The position numbers and the translations under genes are program-made. The notes under the pieces are model-generated. The model was not told the DNA's origin. It searched no databases and worked only from the letters and a program-made list of their open reading frames with translations. A stretch of 64,000 nucleotides of DNA from Nemertoderma westbladi (Eukaryota > Xenacoelomorpha > Nemertodermatida > Nemertodermatidae). The DNA lies in contig JAUCBJ010001884.1 in NCBI GenBank assembly GCA_032718475.1, forward strand, positions 1 through 64,000, read 5' to 3'. This document shows, piece after piece, positions 10,701-23,215 of this stretch (the first letter of the stretch is position 1; every line of letters begins with the position of its first letter).

Positions 10701-13700
10701 ATGTTGTTTATTACTTGAGAAAATTGAACCCAAAGATGTTTTTCTTGAGAACATTGAACCCGAAGTTGTTTTCCGGTTGTTTTTCTCGAGAACATTGAAC
10801 CCAACTTTGTTTTCCAGTTGTTTTTCTCGAACACTGAACCCAACGCTGTTTTCCTGTTGTAATTAATTACTCAAGAAAATTGAACCCAACACTGTTTTTA
10901 TGTTGTTTATTACTTGAGAAAATTGAACCCAAAGATGTTTTTCTTGAGAACATTGAACCCGAAGTTGTTTTCCGGTTGTTTTTCTCGAGAACATTGAACC
11001 CAACGTTGTTTTCCGGTTGTTTTTCTCGAGAACATTGAACCCGAAGTTGTTTTCCGGTTGTTTTTCTCGAGAACATTGAACCCAACTTTGTTTTCCAGTT
11101 GTTTTTCTCGAACACTGAACCCAACGCTGTTTTCCTGTTGTAATTAATTACTCAAGAAAATTGAACCCAACACTGTTTTTATGTTGTTTATTACTTGAGA
11201 AAATTGAACCCAAAGATGTTTTTCTCGAGAACATTGAACCCGAAGTTGTTTTCCGGTTGTTTTTCTCGAGAACATTGAACCCGAAGTTGTTTTCCGGTTG
11301 TTTTTCTCGAGAACATTGAACCCAACTTTGTTTTCCAGTTGTTTTTCTCGAACACTGAACCCAACACTGTTTTTATGTTGTTTATTACATGAGAACATTG
11401 AACCCAAAGTTGTTTTCCTGTTGTTTTTCTCGAGAACATTGAACCCAACTTTGTTTTCCAGTTGTTTTTCTCGAACACTGAACCCAACGCTGTTTTTATG
11501 TTGTTTATTACATGAGAACATTGAACCCAAAGTTGTTTTCCTGTTGTTTTTCTCGAGAACATTGAACCCAACTTTGTTTTCCAGTTGTTTTTCTCGAACA
11601 CTGAACCCAACGCTGTTTTCCTGTTGTAATTACTCGAGAACATTGAACCCAACGCTGTTTTCCAGTTGTTTTTCTCGAACACTGAACCCAACGCTGTTTT
11701 CCTGTTGTAATTAATTACTCAAGAAAATTGAACCCAACACTGTTTTTATGTTGTTTATTACTTGAGAAAATTGAACCCAAAGATGTTTTTCTCGAGAACA
11801 TTGAACCCGAAGTTGTTTTCCGGTTGTTTTTCTCGAGAACATTGAACCCGAAGTTGTTTTCCGGTTGTTTTTCTCGAGAACATTGAACCCAACTTTGTTT
11901 TCCAGTTGTTTTTCTCGAACACTGAACCCAACGCTGTTTTCCTGTTGTAATTACTCGAGAACATTGAACCCAACGCTGTTTTCCTGTTGCAATTAATTAC
12001 TCAAGAAAATTGAACCCAACACTGTTTTTATGTTGTTTATTACTTGAGAAAATTGAACCCAAAGATGTTTTTCTCGAGAACATTGAACCCGAAGTTGTTT
12101 TCCGGTTGTTTTTCTCGAGAACATTGAACCCAACTTTGTTTTTCTCGAGAACATTGAACCCAACTTTGTTTTCCAGTTGTTTTTCTCGAACACTGAACCC
12201 AACTTTGTTTTCCAGTTGTTTTTCTCGAACACTGAACCCAACACTGTTTTCCGGTTGTTTTTCTTGAGAACATTGAACCCGAAGTTGTTTTCCGGTTGTT
12301 TTTCTCGAGAACATTGAACCCAACTTTGTTTTCCAGTTGTTTTTCTCGAACACTGAACCCAACTTTGTTTTCCAGTTGTTTTTCTCGAACACTGAACCCA
12401 ACACTGTTTTCCGGTTGTTTTTCTCGAGAACATTGAACCCGAAGTTGTTTTCCGGTTGTTTTTCTCGAGAACATTGAACCCAACTTTGTTTTCCAGTTGT
12501 TTTTCTCGAACACTGAACCCAACGCTGTTTTCCTGTTGTAATTAATTACTCAAGAAAATTGAACCCAACACTGTTTTTATGTTGTTTATTACTTGAGAAA
12601 ATTGAACCCAAAGATGTTTTTCTCGAGAACATTGAACCCGAAGTTGTTTTCCGGTTGTTTTTCTCGAGAACATTGAACCCGAAGTTGTTTTCCGGTTGTT
12701 TTTCTCAAGAACATTGAACCCAACTTTGTTTTCCAGTTGTTTTTCTCGAACACTGAACCCAACACTGTTTTCCGGTTGTTTTTCTCGAGAACATTGAACC
12801 CGAAGTTGTTTTCCGGTTGTTTTTCTCGAGAACATTGAACCCAACTTTGTTTTCCAGTTGTTTTTCTCGAACACTGAACCCAACGCTGTTTTCCTGTTGT
12901 AATTAATTACTCAAGAAAATTGAACCCAACACTGTTTTTATGTTGTTTATTACTTGAGAAAATTGAACCCAAAGATGTTTTTCTTGAGAACATTGAACCC
13001 GAAGTTGTTTTCCGGTTGTTTTTCTCGAGAACATTGAACCCGAAGTTGTTTTCCGGTTGTTTTTCTCGAGAACATTGAACCCAACTTTGTTTTCCAGTTG
13101 TTTTTCTCGAACACTGAACCCAACACTGTTTTCCGGTTGTTTTTCTCGAGAACATTGAACCCAACACTGTTTTCCGGTTGTTTGTCTCGAGAACATTGAA
13201 CCCGAAGTTGTTTTCCGGTTGTTTTTCTCGAGAACATTGAACCCAACTTTGTTTTCCAGTTGTTTTTCTCGAACACTGAACCCAACACTGTTTTCCGGTT
13301 GTTTGTCTCGAGAACATTGAACCCGAAGTTGTTTTCCGGTTGTTTTTCTCGAGAACATTGAACCCAACTTTGTTTTCCAGTTGTTTTTCTCGAGAACACT
13401 GAACCCAACGCTGTTTTCCTGTTGTAATTAATTACTCAAGAAAATTGAACCCAACACTGTTTTTATGTTGTTTATTACTTGAGAAAATTGAACCCAAAGA
13501 TGTTTTTCTTGAGAACATTGAACCCGAAGTTGTTTTCCGGTTGTTTTTCTCGAGAACATTGAACCCAACTTTGTTTTCCAGTTGTTTTTCTCGAACACTG
13601 AACCCAACACTGTTTTCCGGTTGTTTGTCTCGAGAACATTGAACCCGAAGTTGTTTTCCGGTTGTTTTTCTCGAGAACATTGAACCCAACTTTGTTTTCC

Positions 13701-14062
13701 AGTTGTTTTTCTCGAACACTGAACCCAACACTGTTTTCCGGTTGTTTGTCTCGAGAACATTGAACCCGAAGTTGTTTTCCGGTTGTTTTTCTCGAGAACA
13801 TTGAACCCAACTTTGTTTTCCAGTTGTTTTTCTCGAACACTGAACCCAACGCTGTTTTCCTGTTGTAATTAATTACTCAAGAACATTGAACCCAACGTTG
13901 TTTTTCTCAAGAACATTGAACCCAACACTGTTTTTCTGTTGTTTATTACATGAGAACATTGAACCCAAAGATGTTTTTCTCAAGAACATTGAACCCAACG
14001 CTGTTTTCCTGTTGTAATTACTCAAGAACATTGAACCCAACGTTGTTTTTCTCAAGAACATT
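7727..14062. repeat. 6.3-kb higher-order satellite of about 41-bp monomers
   Basis: Roughly 150 monomers of 39-42 bp built on GAACATTGAACCC followed by a G/T-rich half ending GGTTGTTTTT. At least four monomer types alternate: CCCGAAG, CCCAACTTTG with CCAG, a shorter CGAACACTGAACCC type, and an AAGAAAATTGAACCC type. The last type comes with TAATTAATTACTCAAG and acts as punctuation about fifteen times from 8731 to 13867, giving higher-order blocks of about 200-570 bp. The first part has a 345-bp higher-order period (7814, 8159, 8504). Since 41 is not a multiple of 3, long open frames in the array are by-products of stop-free monomers, not genes. Confidence 0.95.
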
Positions 14063-14839
14063 TCCACTTTTCCATTTTCCCAACGTTATTTTCATGTTGT
14101 TATTGCCTTCGAATATTTTGCCATAATTTTAAGTGCTTTATATTTTCTAGTTTTCCTTACTCAGGGGAATTTCCTATTTAATTAGAAAAATAACTAATTT
14201 AATTCTTAAGTTGTTACATTTTTGTCCGAATATACAAAAACAGGAGAAATATGAGTTTGTAGGAGCTTTTCTTCCATATGGAAAACAGCAAGGACATGAT
14301 ACAATACGAAATCGGATTTTCGTATTTCGTATTGCATTTTTTTTTCATTTATGGAGGTATTTTCTTACACTCGAGGCCTTTACTACAATTACTACAACAA
14401 TCTAGAACAGTTTGGTTTTATGTGTAACTACGCTTGACTATTATTGCATGAGATTATAACATAACGTGTACCATTTGTTGCCATATTGTTTCGTCAGTAG
14501 TTTCGTTTGATATTTTCTGAATATATTTGTTTCGATATTTTTTTTATGTAGCTTAACTTTAGCTATAATGTTATGTTATTCTATAGCGTTAAGATTGTTA
14601 TACTACATTAGTCCATGAATTAGTATATATTGATATTTGATATGGTGCCGTTTACATTTGTACTGTTTATTGTTTTCATTATACGTAATAGAGGTAGGCT
14701 ACTCCTACTGTAGAGGGTGTCATATAGTCAATTGGGGTGAGGGTGGAGTGACAAATCCCTTTATTCTACAAAGATGCCTTTTTTACCAACGCATTCATCA
14801 CCGACGTTTGGGGAATAAAGATTGGATTTTATTTCTACA
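14063..14839. other. AT-rich intergenic DNA
   Basis: No convincing gene. Short ORFs here lack domains and codon bias. Confidence 0.5.
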
Positions 14840-15172
14840 AAATCAAAGTGGCAAAGGGAATCGATCCAAATAACAGCTGATTAAACTCAAAAATGAAACT
14901 GTATAGCATATGTTCCATTGATTCCATATGTTCCATTGATTCCATATGTTCCATTGATTCCATATGTTCCATTGATTCCATATGTTCCATTGATTCCATA
15001 TGTTCCATTGATTCCATATGTTCTATTGATTCCATATGTTCCATTGATTCCATATGTTCCATTGATTCCATATGTTCCATTGATTCCATATGTTCCATTG
15101 ATTCCATATGTTCCATTGATTCCATATGTTCCATTGATAATTTAACATTTAACATATAAATGTGATTTGCGC
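14840..15172. repeat. second copy of the dispersed repeat, holding an 18-bp array
   Basis: The flanks (CAAATAACAGCTGATT near 14868 and TTTAACATTTAACAT...GATTTGCG near 15140) match the repeat at 1735-1965. Between them sit about 13 near-perfect copies of an 18-bp unit, TTCCATATGTTCCATTGA, from about 14908 to 15139. One copy has TTCTATTGA. Confidence 0.8.
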
Positions 15173-17120
15173 CAAGTCCATGACTGCAATAAATTATTGA
15201 ATGCGTGATGTCGACGCTGTGATACTATCGGTGTAATAATGGTTTATTGCGAGCAACAGGGGGTGGAAAAAGAAATAGGGCCAAGGTGAAAAAGTAATAA
15301 TGGGAAGGTTTAAGGTAATAAAGAGAAATTAATAAAAGGCAATTTTATGGAATATAATTATGCACTTCAAGAAAAAAAACATCTCGGGGTCATAGGGAAA
15401 AAATATTTCTTGTTTTATACGATACGAAATTTCTTTTGTATAAATTTTTAGTAAATTTAAAACTGTCAAATATTGTATGAAGGCCCACATAACTTCTAAC
15501 CCATGCTCGCGTAAAAATTAAAGAAATTATGCAGCACCTATTCTAAATCTTTGAGGAAAAATATTTTTTGTATATTTATGGTAAAAAATAATGTAGGCCT
15601 ATTATTTTATAAACGACTGTACTGATGAGTTTACGGAAGAATCAAACACCATAAACTAATATAAAAACCCGTGAAAGTCACAATAACCTAATGGTTTACA
15701 TAAAAACACAAGAAAACGGTGTTTGTTCTTATTTTCACCCTAAATGTTAAATTCAGAGAATTCGTCAATAATTTGTCTCATATCACTGCTGTGCATTATG
15801 GCATTGCCTTAATAATATTACTATGTATAATTATTATCTAGTATAGGCCTACTGTTGCACCAATTATTGTATGTAACTTCAATTTTGTGCTTGTAATGGT
15901 AGCAAGTTATATTGTTTATATTTGGAAATATAACATAATGAATAGGCAGTCTACAATGTATTTATTTATTTATTATAAAATTGTATTACGTTTGATTTTT
16001 TAGAATTTTATCAGGTCACGAAATGAAAAATAGTCTTACAGATCTCAGCCCCATCAGGATTCTGAGAGTAGTGGCCGTGACCCATTATCATTATTCTGTA
16101 CAATACATGTACATCTAGGATGCTCCCCCCCCCCCCCCCCCCCCCCCAAACCCGCATTTCTACGCTCGACATACTCAAAGCGCTTTTATTATTATTACCC
16201 CAGCAAAGCCAGGTTCCCATTATACCACTGGGTTGGCGTCTGAAGGCCTAATGTCTAAAGTGTCTTGCACAACAGTGCAAAATTTATACAGCCTTAGTCG
16301 GATTCGTTGTTTCTGACATTGAACCTTAACCTTGTTGGTTGGTTGGATTTTCCTCCCATGTGGGCTGATTGCCCGGTGCCATTGGCGGCATTGTTGGCGT
16401 CAACCTGCTGATTGATATGCTCCTGTCGGAATCAGAGTAGGCCTTCTGCCTCAAGAGGGTCCGAGTTGTAGCCTTAACAGCTACACATTCGGCCGCCTTA
16501 CCGTTGTGTTTTAGAGTAGGAACTCAGTCTGTGCCTCAATGAGGGCACCTCGGTATAAAGGTAGGCCTACTGTTTCCGCAGCTACTGTACTACCTAAACT
16601 GCCTGTAAAGGCAGTATAGCCCTCTTAGTGAGTGACCTGTATTTCTTAAGGAACAGAGTTCCAGATTACAGTCGGCCTAATGTATCTTGAACTTAGACTA
16701 CCGGTCGAATTTACACAATTACTGTATAAGCAAATGCAATGCAACGGCAGCCATCGCGCTGCTACGTCATTGGAGGTCTTTGGCCTTGATTCTGATTTAA
16801 GGAACATTGAAACAATTTCTAATATAACAATAATTTAAAAATATTCCAAAGGATGTTTTTCTGAACTAGTTGTTGGTGTAATAATAGGCCCTGCCCTACA
16901 AGAACAAAACTAAGTCTGGGACACTACCACAACACCGCCTTGTAAATCCAATCGCTGTCCATCCACAAAGTCAAGCAAGCTCCATCCACCGCCCTGTCAA
17001 TCACATCGCGGCTTGGCCATTAACAAAAGCCAGTTCTCGGCGGGAATCTGAGTTCAAAGGCATGCCGCAGAAGAGCGATGTAAACTGTTACCTTGAAATA
17101 ATTTCAATGTCATTTCAATA
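15173..17120. other. intergenic, nothing recognised
   Basis: No supported gene or RNA. Contains a run of about 21 C near 16127-16147 and several TAGGCCTA palindromes (15596, 15846, 16561). Confidence 0.5.
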
Positions 17121-17506
17121 GGGGCCGTCCGAGTATGACGTCAGCACTTTAGGGGGGGGGGGGGGGGGGGGGGGGGGTTGGGAAAATCTGATGACGTGCT
17201 GATGAGGGGAGGGGAGGGGGTCAGCCAAAATCTGACGTCAGCATGTTCATTTATAGGTGCTAGAAGAGATATAGCAGAAGAGTAAATAGCTTAAATATTT
17301 TAATTGTTCGAAGTCCCCGAAGGCCCGTAGCACGACCTTCTGTTTCAGTTACCAGTCACCATGTTTCAGTGATTAGGACGCGAAATTTTTTTTATTCTGA
17401 TTTAGGGGAGGGGGGGAGTCTACGCCTATCTAATGACATCTGATTTAGGGGAGGGAGGGGGTCAACATTTTGGGGAAAAGTGCAGACGTCATACTTGGAC
17501 GGCCCC
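17121..17506. mobile_element. MITE-like element with inverted termini
   Basis: The left end GGGGCCGTCCGAGTATGACG and the right end (ending GGACGGCCCC) are inverted repeats over about 22 bp with one mismatch. The 386-bp interior has no ORF, a poly-G tract at about 17152-17177 and several TGACGTCA-like sites. No clear target duplication is visible. Termini of the type GGGGCCGTCC are common in non-autonomous DNA elements of invertebrates; the superfamily is not assigned. Confidence 0.6.
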
Positions 17507-17609
17507 TGAGACAGAAAGTCTGGAATTTCGGTCTATCGATTTCAAGGTCATTTCAATATGCCATCAATGTCATTTCAATGTCAATGCTACTTTCAATGAT
17601 ATTCTATGG

Positions 17610-17702
17610 GCACATTTCGATCAAACTTTGATCAATGTTTGATCAAAATTTGATCAATGTTTGATCAAAGTTTGATCAATGTTTGATCAATGTTTGATCA
17701 AA
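17610..17702. repeat. short TTTGATCA tandem repeat
   Basis: About eight copies of an 11-12-bp unit of the form TTTGATCAATG, AAAG or AAAT. Confidence 0.8.
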
Positions 17703-17725
17703 GGAATGCCTTTTGAGAGCAGGAC

Positions 17726-18182
17726 TGTATCATATAAAACCATTTTTCCAGGTCTGTTAAATATTAATACAGTAATATAAAACCACGTTTCTCAAGTCGA
17801 GTAAAAATCATATAAAACCATAAATCATATATTATTATTATTATCCTATATATTACTGCATACAGTTACCCTATCTGCTGAAGGAGATTATGAAATCAAG
17901 ACCGGTATACCGGTACCCCATTGCCATAGAGCTCAGCCAGGCCATGGCCCAGCCAAATAACTGAACATGCACATGCAGACATGGCAGCATGGTGCCAGTA
18001 CACAGTGGTAGGCACATTTGTCTAACCGGTTCCTAACCAGTCTGCAAATGGCAAAGTGACAACAGAAAATCGGTTTTGTATGATTTTTAATCAACTGATA
18101 AAAGTGGTGTTATATGATTTTTCCACGTCTAAGAAAAGTGGTTTTAAATGATTTTATGACTAAGAAAATTGGTTTTATTTGG
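17726..18182. repeat. inverted cluster of ATAAAACCA repeats
   Basis: The left part (17728-17825) carries three ATCATATAAAACCA-type units. The right part (18066-18182) carries about four units in reverse orientation (TGGTTTTATATGATTTT). The arrangement can form a large stem or be a decayed foldback element. It ends 60 bp before the WD40 gene start. Confidence 0.5.
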
Positions 18183-18241
18183 CCTGATTCAGCCACCGTA
18201 ATTAGGCCTACATTAATGTTGATTAGTATGACTACATAACA

Positions 18242-19363
18242 ATGGCTGCGTCTAAATCCAAACCAACAGGAGACATAATATTGTACGACCTCCAACACTT
18301 CGGTGATGGGAGCAAGTTACTGTATGCCAGTTCCGATGGCATTTTTCTCTGTGATACAAAGAACCTTGGTATAATCGGGCATTACAAAGACGAAAACAGG
18401 AGGGGAATAAACCGTACCGCGATTTCGTGCGACTCCAATAGAATTGTGGGAACTGTGGTTAGTCGGGAAGGTGGAGTTAATGTTTGGGATGTCGAGAGCC
18501 GAGAACTCTTGTTCCATATCCCGCATAATGAACTCAGAATAAACTGGTCGGATACCGGAGATACACGCCGTTACTCCATCACTTTCTCCCCATCAGATCC
18601 AGACGTGTTCTCGACTGCCTGCTGGGATGGAACAGTATCAGTAATTACAATAACATCTACTGGTAACTCATCAGGTAATTCATTTACTCATAAAACTTGG
18701 GCCGCCCATAGAGACTATAAATGTGACTATCACTGGGTATGGTGCATTACATTTAATACGGTAGGTACCGAGTTAGTTAGCTGTGCTGATAATGGAACCG
18801 CTAAGTGGTGGGACCTTAAAGGGAACCTCATAACCGGTCTTATAAAAGGGGAGAATGAAATCTATTCGGTAGCGTTTAATACAGATGGTACAAAACTTGT
18901 AATAGTAGGTGCCGAGTTCACTAAATGTATTTCCTTTATAACAGGTGAGGAATTATGGAAAAATAGTGAAGGAGGGTCGGAGGTTAAATGTGAACCTCAT
19001 GGTGGGAGGGTTGCTGTGCTAGACTGGTTATCGGGTCCATCTCTTATAAGGATATTAGATGGAGAGGATGGGAGTGTACTAAAGGAATGTGTGGGTCCCC
19101 CAGAAGAGGAAGGCAACTGGTTCCAGTCTATTAACTTTCACCCAGAAGGAAGCTATTTAATGGTTGGCTATTCTATGGGAACTATTATTAAATTTTATAT
19201 AAACCAAAACGAGAGCATTGAACATTTCAGTGTGCGAGAAGTTAATGAGAAAATAAAAGGAGCAAAAAAATGGGAGGAAATAGGGGAATACATTGGGAAG
19301 GTGGGCCCGTTAAGTGAAGAGATACAGACGATAGTTAAGGGAATTATTGATGAAACAGTTTAA
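18242..19363 (+). CDS. WD40-repeat protein, single exon, function unknown
   Basis: A 373-residue protein starting at ATG and ending TAA, with no intron. Repeated blade-like segments end in WD or equivalent: VNVWDVESRELLF (about residue 79), FSTACWDGTVSVI (about 122), LVSCADNGTAKWWD (about 180) and a YSVAFNTDGTKLVIVG segment (about 216). This predicts a beta-propeller of about six or seven blades, probably a scaffold for protein partners. The C-terminal 45 residues (VNEKIKGAKKWEEIGEYIGK) look helical and lie outside the propeller. No signal peptide or membrane helix is seen. AATAAA follows at 19650-19655. I do not recognise the orthologue. It could be an intronless retrocopy or a native single-exon gene. 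Confidence 0.75.
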   Translation: MAASKSKPTGDIILYDLQHFGDGSKLLYASSDGIFLCDTKNLGIIGHYKDENRRGINRTAISCDSNRIVGTVVSREGGVNVWDVESRELLFHIPHNELRINWSDTGDTRRYSITFSPSDPDVFSTACWDGTVSVITITSTGNSSGNSFTHKTWAAHRDYKCDYHWVWCITFNTVGTELVSCADNGTAKWWDLKGNLITGLIKGENEIYSVAFNTDGTKLVIVGAEFTKCISFITGEELWKNSEGGSEVKCEPHGGRVAVLDWLSGPSLIRILDGEDGSVLKECVGPPEEEGNWFQSINFHPEGSYLMVGYSMGTIIKFYINQNESIEHFSVREVNEKIKGAKKWEEIGEYIGKVGPLSEEIQTIVKGIIDETV

Positions 19364-19371
19364 CACACTTA

Positions 19372-19497
19372 CTATACTATACTATACCGGTACTGTAATG
19401 AATATACCGGTCTGTATTGAATATACCGGACTGTAATGAATATACCGGTCTGTATTGAATATACCGGTACTGTAATTGAATATACCGGTACTGGATT
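19372..19497. repeat. ACCGGT tandem repeat
   Basis: About five copies of a 20-24-bp unit (GAATATACCGGT plus CTGTAAT or CTGTATT), directly after the WD40 ORF stop. Confidence 0.85.
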
Positions 19498-19720
19498 GTA
19501 GTTTTTGAATCATTGAATTTATTGTATTAAATTACGTCGTTTTTAATGATTAATTTATTAAATAGATGAAAATATTGTTTATTAAATAATTAACTTTGGT
19601 GTGGAAAGATAATATTCATCAGTTATAGTTCAGTACATTATAAATTAATAATAAATTGTTGTTGCTAATTTACATGTTTATAAATTGAAATAGAACCAAG
19701 ACTTACCATTTGGTGGACAA

Positions 19721-20395
19721 TACTACTACAACTAGGATCGGCATGCTGCATTGCAGCTGCATTTTTAAGAATGCTGTGCCGGCTTGTCGACAAAATTGCG
19801 CCGCCACAACTCCCTATCACCCATGACATTTGCTAGATCATCCGCATCTTCAAGGCCAGTGTCCTTTGAGATGCGACTCAAGAAAGTCATGGGCTGCCCA
19901 CCACGCTTATTTTCTCCATATAAGAATACAAGATTATGCACTGGCTGGTCCTCACGGCGAAAACAATGTCCTGCAAAGCGGAGGCGATTTTGTTCTAGTG
20001 TCAAGCTTGGGGGAACCAATGAGACACCTCCAATGTTATATAGTGTCTGATTGGAGATGTGTGCATTGTACTTGACACAATGAACCCGGCGTAGAATTCT
20101 TGTGAATGTGCCATCCAGAGATTTGGTGTCCTCAGCAGTTAGAGCCCAGCATGGACTTAAATAGAGGAGTACTGGAACTACTGCTGCTCGAAATAATCGG
20201 ACCTTAAGTTTCCGATTAATTCTCGGTGACTTCCAAATCCTGGAAAGCCTATTCAAGGCTGCCCATGCCTTTCCCTTACGTATTCGAAGGTCCTCACCTG
20301 ACTTCCGGATCCATGATCCCGGGTAACAGAAGTCGTCCACATGCTCAAGCATACCATCCTTTGAGCTTATGCTCATCTTGGTGGACAATAGATAG
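19721..20395 (-). mobile_element. LINE 3' end (non-LTR reverse transcriptase C-terminus)
   Basis: A 207-residue minus-strand frame (19765-20388) matches the region after the RT core of non-LTR retrotransposons: YPGSWIRKSGEDLRIR, AWAALNRLSRIWKS, KLKVRLFRAAVVPVLLY, then LDGTFTRILRRVH and RLRFAGHCFRRE. No RT catalytic motif is present, so it is 5'-truncated. The 3' tail carries the family end GGATCGGCATGCTGCATTGC and an ACTACTACA microsatellite. Two more copies of the same 3' end lie at 25001-25070 and 61925-62105. Confidence 0.85.
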
Positions 20396-21524
20396 GTTTT
20401 ACCTGTGCACTGTGCAAGTTTACTACACTTTTTGAGAAAACTAAATTATTTTGTGATATCTGTGTTGTGTGGGATAAGTATGGAACACCAATAGCGCCAT
20501 AATGTTACTAACAACTAGTTGGTAGCTACTGTTTTGTTATTGGTCAGTTGATATTAGCCAATAAGAAAAAAGCAACTACCATCTATTTAGCCAATAGGAA
20601 AAAGTACATACCATGTAGGCCGAGATGGTAGCTACTATTCCCTTATTGGCTAATTACAGTAGGTGGTTAGATTTAGACGGAATTTTTCATAATTTAATTT
20701 TATAATTAAATAACGCCGTTCTATTTAGTATTTTTCATTCGAGAGGCATAATAAGATAATCATTAGCCAATAGGAAATTTTTTTTCTATTTGCTATGTTA
20801 GCGCTTTTAGTAAATTATGTTCATTCAATCTCAATTTTGTGTAATTTCGAGCTTATAATAATTGGAGCTGAGAATTCATGCATTTATGACTTATAAACTG
20901 CTAGTTTAAAAGTTGTACAGTATATAAGTTGTAAATTATATGCAAACATAATACGGCTTTAAAAGTGATAGAATACTGCCCTAAGACAGTATTATTTTTC
21001 AATTATTTCTTCAAATTCGGAATCTTCAGGAAATTTTACCCTAGAAATGATGAAAAATACCATGCTTTCCGCAAATTTCATATTTACCCATTATGTCACA
21101 TGTAGCGTGGAATTGCCCTGCAGTTTAATTTAAAGAATTAGCAAAATAGCAAAGATTCAGTAAGATACCTTGCCACACACAATGATTGGATAAAAATAAA
21201 ATCAGCTGAAGAGAGTAAGCATGTATTGACTTAATGCAATGTAGTGTTATTACTATTTGTTCTGAAATGGCTCCTTCCATCTACCAATAGCCGTGTAGAT
21301 GATTCACATTGGTAGCCAATAGGAACCGGGATTGAAATCTTTTGTTATCATCTCTCACTTGAGTGTGGTTAATGGGTCAGCAGTGTGGTTAATTACTGTA
21401 TAATATAATATTGCTCAATTAACATATTTTTTTACAATTATTATTAAGAAACTAAAATATTAATTCATTAACAGCATATTTGATTTGTCAGTTATTATTA
21501 AGTAAATAAATTATGTGGAATCAG
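20396..21524. other. AT-rich intergenic DNA
   Basis: No gene. A phrase like TAGCCAATAGGAAA recurs at about 20555, 20588, 20763 and 21313. Confidence 0.5.
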
Positions 21525-22055
21525 TGTAAATTGGTACACACTGACAGACCCACCGACAGTCTGACCAACCGACCGACCAACAGATTGACCGACAGACTGA
21601 CCAATCGACCGACAGACTGAGCGACTGACTGACCAACCGACTGACCCACTGACAGACTGACCAACCGACAGACATACTGACCAACCGACCGAGAGACTGA
21701 CCGACAGACTGACCAACCGACCGACAGACTGACCGACAGACTAACCAACTGACTTACCGATCCATCAACTGACCGACCGACCGACAGACTGAATGACAGA
21801 CTGACCAACCAGACCAACAGACTGACCGGCAGACTGAATGACAATTTGACCAACCGACCGACAGACTCACACACAGACTGACCAACTGACCTACCAACCA
21901 ACAAACAAACTGACCGACAGATTGAATGACAGACAGACCAACCGACTGACAGACTGACCGACAGACTAACCAACTGACCTGCCGACCAATCAACCGACCG
22001 ACAGACTGAACGACCGACTGACCAACTAACCCACCGACAGACTGACCCACCTATA
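21525..22055. repeat. degenerate 4-bp satellite (GACN)n
   Basis: More than 500 bp of GACC/GACA/GACT words (for example GACCGACAGACTGACCAACC). Both strands stay open over long stretches (SVGQSVGRSV on the minus strand), which reflects composition, not coding. Confidence 0.95.
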
Positions 22056-23215
22056 TACTGTATAACTTATTACTAATTGAAATAAACTGATTTCGTTATG
22101 GATATAATAGACTGAAATTTTGCCCCATTAATTGATTTATATAAACTAAGACTATTTTTATTCGGAATTAAATGGTGTTTAAACACAATTAATTTTTTGG
22201 TTAATTTTATTACTTCAATAAAGTATTTGAACTTACAAATTATGTATTTCCTGTGTCTTGTCCGTGTCTGGTATCCGTAATTCTTCCTTCACCGTTTTCC
22301 AGTATTTCATAGATGGGTTGGCTGATTTTATGATAAAGAGTAAAATTTTGCAGAGTAATTAATCACGTCCATTCTGTTGAACTTTGTACAGTATGAGGTT
22401 GACATAATTTTGACTCTTCTCGCTGAAACTCTTCCACGAATAATGATGGATTGAAATAATTCTTCCACATATTTGCTACTGCAAATGTTGCTTATGATAT
22501 AAATATCATTCTCCACCGCCAATTGTCATCCTACAGTAAACTGTGCCCACATATCCCAGAGCACAACAGAACCCTTGCCCTTGGATTATATTTACAAGCC
22601 CTGCCCAGCTGACTGATCAATGCCCGTTCAGAAAATATACTGTACTTTATTTGATTTTTTTATTATAATTTTAGCTTTTGCCAACAATTCCATCGACTGT
22701 AAATCCTATAGACGTATTTTGTATTTAATTTTATTTATTAATGTTTGTGTGTAATTAAATTTTATCAATTATAAAGTCATGTAAGACTATCACCGAATAA
22801 CATCAGAGATCACAGATAGGCCTAAGTTAAAAGGTAAATAGAATTAAGTAATATCAGCGTTGGTGGGTGTTTTAAAGATGATTGTAGTTAGTAAAACATA
22901 AAATTATTAAAAGCATTTGTGCATTTGTTTACGTGATGAAATCGTAATTGACAAGTAAATAAACGACATACTGCACAACATATTAAATAAAACAATAAAT
23001 AACATTTAGTTTCGTAAGTTAAATTTCATTAGGAGTATTTTTTAATACTCATTACAGTCATCAGTAGCGAATCAACAAATTGTCAGCTCCATTATCAAGC
23101 CCATTTGCCACAAAGGTACAAATAATCGAGACACATCAATGAATTCGTACTTCGGTTGAGCGTTTAGATAATTGTCATTCCAATATATTTGTCAAGCCTA
23201 AAAAAAAATAATACT
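22056..23215. other. AT-rich intergenic DNA
   Basis: No supported feature. Confidence 0.5.

Noticed and set aside
7693-14067. Dozens of Lys/Asn-rich or Phe/Leu-rich ORFs on both strands
   Set aside because: All follow from stop-free 41-bp monomers read in rotating frames.
21498-22050. SVGQSVGRSV-type protein
   Set aside because: A (GACN)n satellite; composition explains the frame.
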